Part shown: positions 61,701 through 64,000 of the stretch, one piece after another | How the letters are laid out: each line of letters begins with the position of its first letter | How positions within the stretch are numbered: position 1 is the stretch's first letter | From: Phoronis australis | Taxonomy: Eukaryota; Phoronida; Phoronidae | Assembly (NCBI GenBank): GCA_002633005.1 | Contig: NMRA01000031.1 | Coordinates: 210,888-274,887 of the forward strand | Direction: 5' to 3' | DNA: 64,000 nucleotides | Program-made: the position numbers and the translations under genes | Notes under the pieces: model-generated | Seen by the model: the letters and a program-made list of their open reading frames with translations, nothing else | Database searches by the model: none | What the model was told of the DNA's origin: nothing

Positions 61701-64000
61701 CAATACCTTTCCTCAACTCCAGTGGGCTAATGTAAAAGACAGTTACGTCCAAGGGGGTCAGACTGGGCCATTCACCCCACCCTTCCACATCCCTCACTAC
61801 CCTTCCACATCCCCCCTACCCTTCCACATCCCACCCTACCCTTCCACATCCCACCCTACCCTTCCACATCCCACCCTACCCTTCCACATCCCACCCTACC
61901 CTTCCACATCCCACCCTACCCTTCCACATCCCACCCTACCCTTCCACATCCCACCCTACCCTTCAATATCCCACACTACCCACTCATTTACCTTGCTCAA
62001 TGCCTTTCCTCAACTCCAGCAGACTATGGAAAGACAGCGAGGCCACGTGGGGACGACCCCATCTCTCAGCTTCCTCCTCGACATCCTCCTCAAACTTTAT
62101 CCACCTCGCCTGTTCTTTCCACTCCATCCTATTGTCCACACTAAGCCTGAGCTCATCCAACTGAACGAAAGCCTGGTGCGCATTGTTGTTAGAGGGGAAA
62201 GGACGGGACAACATGGGACTGCTCTGGGGAGACCCTTGCACGGATTGTGGCAAATTATCTGATTGATTCACCTTCTTCCTAGACCCCCATTTACGCTTGT
62301 GGCGACGGAAGCCCCGCACCTCGTCAAGACGATGACCTGGTACAGACAGTAGAGCGAGTGTAGATATTGCATGAAGACGATGCCAACTCAAATTGTCAGG
62401 CAATAGCTCCCCTGAAATCTGTTTCAATTTTGTGTTGACTTCCAAACTTTAAATTATTAACAGGTTTTCTAGACTTAATACCTTTGGTTCACACTTGTTT
62501 CTTTTGTGAAATCAGTGCTTTTGCCACCACAGCAGTCAGGACACATCAAACACATGCTTAACAGGAAGTAAACAGATAGAAGTCGGAACTGTTGGCAAAA
62601 ATTGGGAAAGATTGAAAATAGGCAGTACCTATGTATGCAATCGTTGATTGGCGGGAGGAATTGAGCTAGAGAATGAAAAAGAATGTACATTTGCTTGGAG
62701 AAAAATGAAGAGGCCATGCGTAGATTGTGAGAATGGAGTATGGTACGACCTTTTTATTGGTCGACGACTTTTATGCCAGAGACGGCAATATCAGATTACA
62801 CTTGGCGGCCTGGAATATTGCGGTTTGGCGACTTCTAGATTTCGTGATTTTTGCCAAGTCATCATGCGACTTAGCGTTAAGTTAAGCGTGAAAGGCTGTA
62901 TCTGTTATTATGGGTGACGCATTCAATTCAACACACTGAGAAAAAATAAAACACATCTGCAGAGTTTGAAATATCAACTAGCACTCATCTCATTTTACCC
63001 ATAATGAGTGCAATGGTACACATCTGGTCACACGTGTAAATTACTGCTGCAATGTTACAGAAGTAATACATTCTGTAGCGCACAAACGTGTGAACAAATA
63101 TACACTGGATCCCACATAATATTAAGAATGTAGAATGTGAAGAGTTAAAGAGATGGTCACTCATTGCAACTTGTTCATGTGTTGATCAAATTCAACAAGG
63201 TATTAAGGTAAGGTAAGATCTTATCAACAAGCCAGAATGCACAGACAGTATCCAACTCTGACATTGATTGGGTAACAGGACTGTTTTAATAAAAAGTGGA
63301 AAAGAGACAGTCACAGAAAAACAATGGCATCATTAACACCACCAAGTTTTGTTCAGTAAAATGTTAAAGGTGAACCCTCAAAAGAACTTGTTTAAATCAC
63401 TTAAGGTATGATTTTGTTTTTGTTTTACGCAACTTTGCGTTATTTCTTAAAAATAATATCAGTTCCATTTTTGATATCACCTTGTGCATAAGTAGGTCAT
63501 ATTTGAAACAATTCCTACCAGTGTATTGGATAACAGTGCATAAAGTACAGTACAAGGAAGTTAAAACAAAAACAATGTCAACAACTATCTACCACAAATC
63601 TAGCCTGAAATCTCCAACATTCCTATAGAGTGACCTCTCAGCTTGGGAGGACCTGGATGTGAATAGACTCTATTAAGAGATTGACATAGTCAAAATGTAG
63701 AACTTTGACCCCAGGAAAAAATACCTTTTGACCAGTATCTGAAAATTTCATATGAATCCGATTAGCCATTTGCGAGCTATGTTGTTTCGAAGTGAGCAAG
63801 AATTGGACGTTCTTCTTTAAAGAATATCGCTAAATTTTCTTTGAATAAAAACTCAAATGCAACCTTCTGTGCTCACTTCCTGTGTCACTGCTCTCAAACT
63901 GTGAGAATAGCAACATGGTAAAAATGATGTGTAGAGTTGTTCAAGTCACCAAAGCTTACTCACTGGCAATGCTCTCAATGTCCACAGCCTTTAATGTGTC
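37646..64000 (-). CDS. SLC4A2: SLC4 anion exchanger (AE2/AE3-like Cl-/HCO3- exchanger), 5'-truncated by the window
   Basis: Exons, minus strand: >64000-63964, 62336-61992, 60303-60168, 58644-58573, 57605-57455, 55642-55328, 54399-54213, 52931-52908, 52644-52435, 51356-51208, 50494-50300, 49369-49133 (duplicate at 48452-48216), 45454-45365, 44572-44403, 43793-43540, 42943-42774, 40427-40254, 37729-37646. Counting the duplicate once, all phases fit and give 999 residues from the window edge (human AE2 is about 1240). The cytoplasmic domain carries [16 protein letters not shown] (local 91-106) with RPHVASLSF, the AE2 segment linked to pH sensing, and the [11 protein letters not shown] dimer-arm block. 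The membrane domain shows [68 protein letters not shown] (E768, equivalent to human AE1 E681), [33 protein letters not shown]. It is expected to exchange chloride for bicarbonate at the plasma membrane. AE2 and AE3 cannot be told apart here; the symbol is approximate. Confidence 0.94.
37836..37880 (-). other. Possible alternative C-terminal exon of the anion exchanger
   Basis: A minus-strand frame ends [13 protein letters not shown]-stop, resembling the DEYDE...MPV tail of vertebrate AE proteins more than the exon at 37729 does. Upstream is a pyrimidine-rich tract ending TTGAG. It does not fit in phase with the donor at 40254 (phase 0 into a frame needing one extra base), so an undetected intermediate exon or coincidence would be required. 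Confidence 0.3.
37900..40253. other. Last intron of the anion exchanger, nothing else recognised
   Basis: About 2.4 kb between the exons at 40254 and 37729. A degraded tRNA-like B-box motif on the minus strand (AATTTCGATCCCAGCC, about 38107-38122) and a partial R2 fragment near 38420 are the only repeat-like features seen. Open frames are short and without resemblance to known families. Confidence 0.4.
40430..40745. repeat. Diverged minisatellite beside the anion exchanger acceptor
   Basis: Repeated CACATATGTGAGCATGCAGTACATTGTCATATGCAACAAACCA-type units (about 40585-40690) and shorter related strings (GACAAACCACAT) begin just upstream of the exon at 40427. The unit shares the ACAACAAACCACAT word with the array at 41.9-42.4 kb, so the two probably have a common origin. 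Confidence 0.6.
41944..42420. repeat. 84-bp minisatellite in an anion exchanger intron
   Basis: Five or so copies of an 84-bp unit, anchored by CACATACAACAAACCACAT at about 42102, 42186 and 42270, alternating with GCATACAGCAAGTCACA. Because 84 is a multiple of 3, three reading frames stay open for 89-156 codons and give periodic His/Thr/Tyr-rich translations with a 28-residue repeat; these are repeat artefacts. Confidence 0.85.
45005..45415 (-). repeat. 58-bp array repeating an anion exchanger exon end plus its splice donor, seven copies
   Basis: The exon at 45454-45365 ends [24 protein letters not shown]. The last 51 exon bases and the first 7 intron bases are then repeated six more times at an exact 58-bp period (GGCTTAC anchors on the plus strand at about 45068, 45126, 45184, 45242, 45300, 45358; a diverged last copy near 45012). 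Nearly every copy keeps the GAG or AAG|GTAAGCC donor. The unit is one base more than a multiple of three, so use of the second donor leads to an in-frame TGA within ten codons. Confidence 0.95.
45365..45454 (-). CDS. SLC4A2: Anion exchanger exon VRRTIGDF...QDTYTE
   Basis: Thirty codons, phase 0 to 0, acceptor ATTGCAG. It encodes [13 protein letters not shown] and [17 protein letters not shown], matching the family's RRVIGDFGVPISI...DFFIQDTYTQ transmembrane segment. Its 3' end is the source of the 58-bp array that follows. Confidence 0.93.
46085..47765 (+). repeat. R1 element cluster: about 145-bp monomers, TGCGCCCAC ends
   Basis: The word GCCACTAGGGGGCGC or a variant recurs near 46145, 46544, 46684, 46808, 46967, 47104, 47250, 47420, 47556 and 47770, mostly 120-170 bp apart, each followed by a GTAGTC...ATCCGTCCGAAA-type string and CCAAATTTCATCAAAATCC. 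Probable termini are TGCGCCCAC (about 46479) and GTGGGCGCA (about 47748), inverted copies of each other. This suggests a non-autonomous DNA element made largely of internal tandem monomers. It lies in an anion exchanger intron. Confidence 0.65.
47680..48594. repeat. Tandem duplication, left copy (contains anion exchanger exon)
   Basis: Nearly identical to about 48600-49505: both begin with an R1 terminus (ATGACGGC...ATGTGGGCGCATAAAA), continue through TTGTCACTAACAGGTACTCAG and the 79-codon exon, and end at TTTGCACTTCACTGTA. The offset is 931 bp at the left and 917 bp at the exon because of small indels. Confidence 0.9.
48216..48452 (-). CDS. SLC4A2: Anion exchanger 79-codon exon, copy B (duplicate)
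   Basis: Encodes exactly the same 79 residues as copy A, with at least one synonymous change (TTT versus TTC for Phe in GFRYSD). Splice sites and phases are intact. If both were joined the protein would carry a repeated loop and helix, which would invert or disturb the membrane topology, so only one is likely used per transcript, or the duplication is an assembly artefact. Confidence 0.85.
48603..48651 (+). repeat. (GGAC)n microsatellite
   Basis: A run of GGACGGAC with CGCCGGACGCC at its left edge, right after an N at 48595. It marks the junction of the ~0.92-kb tandem duplication and belongs to the GCCAGAC...GGACAGAGATGACGG tail of R1-type elements. Confidence 0.85.
49133..49369 (-). CDS. 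SLC4A2: Anion exchanger 79-codon exon, copy A (transcript-upstream)
   Basis: Phase 0 to 0, acceptor TTGCTTAG, donor ACG|GTATGC. It reads [11 protein letters not shown], then an extracellular loop with N-glycosylation sequons N629-S-T, N632-T-S and N636-S-S (local numbering), then [20 protein letters not shown] and [10 protein letters not shown]. It matches the glycosylated loop and following helix of AE2/AE3. Confidence 0.92.
49528..49790 (+). repeat. MITE-like element with CAGGGCTTGGAAT inverted ends
   Basis: It begins CAGGACTTGGAATGAC and ends ATTCCAAGCCCTG, so the termini are 13-bp inverted repeats with one mismatch. The interior is A-rich with repeated AAAGAGGAAA. CAGGG-type ends recall hAT transposons, but the flanking 8 bp do not match, so no target-site duplication is evident. 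A second copy is at 58288-58545. Confidence 0.65.
52435..52644 (-). CDS. SLC4A2: Anion exchanger exon at the start of the membrane domain
   Basis: Reads [17 protein letters not shown] (in SLC4 AE proteins DPLRRTGRPFGGLIRD), then [33 protein letters not shown], the cytoplasmic linker and first transmembrane helices. Phase 1 in and 1 out. It is among the strongest family matches in the window. Confidence 0.95.
52908..52931 (-). CDS. SLC4A2: 24-nt microexon of the anion exchanger
   Basis: Between acceptor AATTTCAG and donor GTAAGT lies CCAAAAAATCAATGG plus nine more bases, giving AKKSMDEK in the linker between the cytoplasmic and membrane domains. Phases (1 in, 1 out) match the neighbouring exons exactly. 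Being a multiple of three, it could be skipped without shifting frame. It is short, so confidence rests on the phase fit and good splice sites. Confidence 0.65.
53100..53850. other. Intronic stretch, possible decayed retroelement
   Basis: A minus-strand open frame of 125 codons (53140-53517) and a plus-strand region reading pieces such as [19 protein letters not shown] (about 53766-53830) hint at old protein-coding sequence. I cannot assign it to a family. It lies in the anion exchanger intron between 54213 and 52931. Confidence 0.2.
53985..54212 (-). repeat. About 54-bp minisatellite starting at an anion exchanger 5' splice site
   Basis: Read on the minus strand, the intron begins GTGAGTCTGAGCCAGCAACCTCCGC directly after the exon end (54213) and is followed by three further copies of the unit GTTTGAGTCAGCAACCTCCG...GTCTTGTTGAAACATA, 53-60 bp each. 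The first unit coincides with the splice donor; later copies carry GTTTGA in place of GTGAGT and so have lost donor consensus. Confidence 0.85.
56390..56535 (+). repeat. Short tandem duplication, about 63-bp unit, in an intron
   Basis: CCTTTCAGTACAAGCGGACAAACGTTTATCTGTTTTGAATC and CCTTTCGGTTCAAACAGACAAACGTTTATCCGCTTTGAATC are adjacent diverged copies (start about 56417 and 56477). They keep a 206-codon frame (56037-56657) open on the plus strand, antisense to the anion exchanger. Confidence 0.7.
57165..57400 (+). repeat. R2-family dispersed repeat copy
   Basis: Contains CTTACTCAAAAGATAAGTGATATTTGGGTTTGTAAAGAATTG, CAGTGCATAAAATGACACACTG, GAAGCAATAAAGAATTGTAAATTCG and CCTTGAAATTACCTCTTATTTGACA, in the same order as other R2 copies. 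Ends just before the anion exchanger exon at 57455. Confidence 0.55.
58288..58545 (+). repeat. MITE-like element, second copy
   Basis: It matches 49528-49790 over most of its length (CAATGACAAAAAAGAGGAAAA, CCAGGTGATGTAT, AGAAATATTTTTGTGTTGTAA, GAGGAAACTGGAAATCA) and ends ACTCCAAGCCCTG. The left end is decayed (ATGGCTTGCAACGACC). Both copies lie in introns of the same gene and in the same orientation. Confidence 0.6.
59300..59439. repeat. Long near-perfect palindrome (foldback/MITE-like)
   Basis: Arms of about 64 nt around a 12-nt loop. The inner 40 bp (ATGACGTGGGCAAAACCTCT...GTCAAAATCCC) pair with a single mismatch, a middle part of about 13 bp has diverged, and the outer ATACTACAC/GTGTAGTAT pair again, with GAGAGA/TCTC beyond. 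It lies in the anion exchanger intron between 60168 and 58644. Most likely a foldback transposable element; a structured RNA is possible. Confidence 0.85.
60605..61320 (+). repeat. R1 element copy
   Basis: Starts GCGTTGAAATGCGCCCATGG and ends CCACATATAAATATGTGGGTGCA. Internal monomers are marked by GGCCATCAGATGATGCAG (60697), GCCACTATGAGGCGG (60832), GTCATTAGGGGG (60956) and GCCACTAGGAAGCAC (61129). The 132-codon open frame here is a repeat product. Confidence 0.65.
61698..61730 (-). repeat. Partial copy of an anion exchanger exon 3' end
   Basis: The minus strand reads CTGGAGTTGAGGAAAGGTATTG, matching the end of the exon at 62336-61992 ([16 protein letters not shown]). It lies about 297 bp farther into the intron and is followed by GGCCAACTGAAG|GTAAAA, a possible cryptic donor. 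The minisatellite at 61.77-61.98 kb lies between the two copies. Confidence 0.75.
61775..61985 (-). repeat. 20-bp minisatellite beside an anion exchanger 5' splice site
   Basis: About ten near-identical copies of the 20-bp unit CCCTTCCACATCCCACCCTA (plus strand). It begins within about ten bases of the exon end at 61992. The open frame with repeated Pro-Ser-Thr-Ser-His runs over it is not a gene. Confidence 0.95.
61992..62336 (-). CDS. SLC4A2: Anion exchanger cytoplasmic-domain exon with conserved [11 protein letters not shown] block
   Basis: It encodes local residues 14-127: [16 protein letters not shown], a variable Ser/Pro/Asn linker, FVQLDELRL, then [15 protein letters not shown] and [18 protein letters not shown]. 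The latter block is almost invariant among AE1-3. Acceptor CTGTACCAG at 62337, donor GAGCAAG|GTAAAT; phases 1 in and 1 out. Confidence 0.93.
62400..63960. other. Anion exchanger intron, nothing recognised
   Basis: AT-rich sequence between the exon at 62336 and the partial exon at 63964. Open frames (for example 62648-62917 plus and 62475-62717 minus) show no family resemblance and no exon-like splice context that fits a known gene. Confidence 0.4.
63964..64000 (-). CDS. SLC4A2: Anion exchanger N-terminal exon, cut by the window edge
   Basis: Reads [12 protein letters not shown] plus one base before the donor GCCA|GTGAGT. Joined to the exon at 62336 it gives a serine and then [12 protein letters not shown], matching the family's SHRFEDVPGVRRH region. 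About 240 N-terminal residues typical of AE2 should lie beyond the right edge. Confidence 0.75.

Noticed and set aside
61696-62262. 188-codon plus-strand open frame rich in Pro, Ser, Thr and His
   Set aside because: It is the translation of the 20-bp minisatellite and the antisense of a conserved anion exchanger exon.
1-64000. CRISPR array, prokaryotic operon or phage-type system
   Set aside because: Tandem repeats here lack the unique-spacer pattern, and every recognised gene is an intron-split animal gene.

Overview
This is a 64-kb piece of an animal nuclear genome: AT-rich, intron-rich, with GT-AG splice sites and roughly 8 kb of coding sequence spread over about 45 exons. My best guess is a marine invertebrate deuterostome, most likely amphioxus (Branchiostoma). 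Three things point there: the protein families (an AE2/AE3-type anion exchanger, a TAX1BP1/CALCOCO-type autophagy receptor, a nidogen-domain protein with a chitin-binding-like tail), the many tandem repeats and SINE/MITE-like elements, and tandem repeats that begin at or across 5' splice sites. From memory, a class of the last kind was described in amphioxus as 'mirage' minisatellites. The species call is inference.

Layout. (1) 1-13,393, minus strand: the first five coding exons (209 residues) of NAD+-dependent cytosolic glycerol-3-phosphate dehydrogenase (GPD1/GPD1L). The C-terminal exons were not found and probably lie left of the window. (2) 13.4-15.8 kb: a divergent intergenic stretch holding the promoters of GPD1 (minus) and the next gene (plus). 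(3) 15,844-26,541, plus strand: a complete 15-exon TAX1BP1-like gene. I assembled it exon by exon; every junction keeps frame and gives 913 residues: SKICH domain, long coiled coil, two NPY motifs and two C-terminal UBZ/C2H2 zinc fingers. (4) 28.3-32.1 kb: no gene recognised. (5) 32,111-36,186, plus strand: a six-exon gene for a predicted secreted protein of about 368 residues with a signal peptide, a NIDO domain and a Cys-rich chitin-binding-like C-terminus; one intron appears to use a GC-AG donor. (6) 37,646-64,000, minus strand, convergent with the previous gene: 18 exons (counting a duplicated exon once) of an SLC4 chloride/bicarbonate exchanger of the AE2/AE3 type. It gives 999 residues in the window, and its N-terminus runs off the right edge.

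The most unusual content is in gene architecture. The 3' end of one anion-exchanger exon, with its 5' splice site, is repeated seven times in a 58-bp array. Two other anion-exchanger exons and one TAX1BP1 exon also have tandem repeats or partial exon copies at their splice donors. One 79-codon membrane exon is present twice within a ~0.92-kb tandem duplication whose junction has an ambiguous base. Introns and intergenic DNA also carry at least three dispersed repeat families, several minisatellites, tRNA-derived SINE-like sequences and a long near-perfect palindrome.

The three complete or nearly complete genes are not functionally linked in any obvious way; this reads as ordinary metazoan gene order, not an operon or defence system. 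All exon calls come from reading and translating the sequence by eye; no alignment or database search was run.
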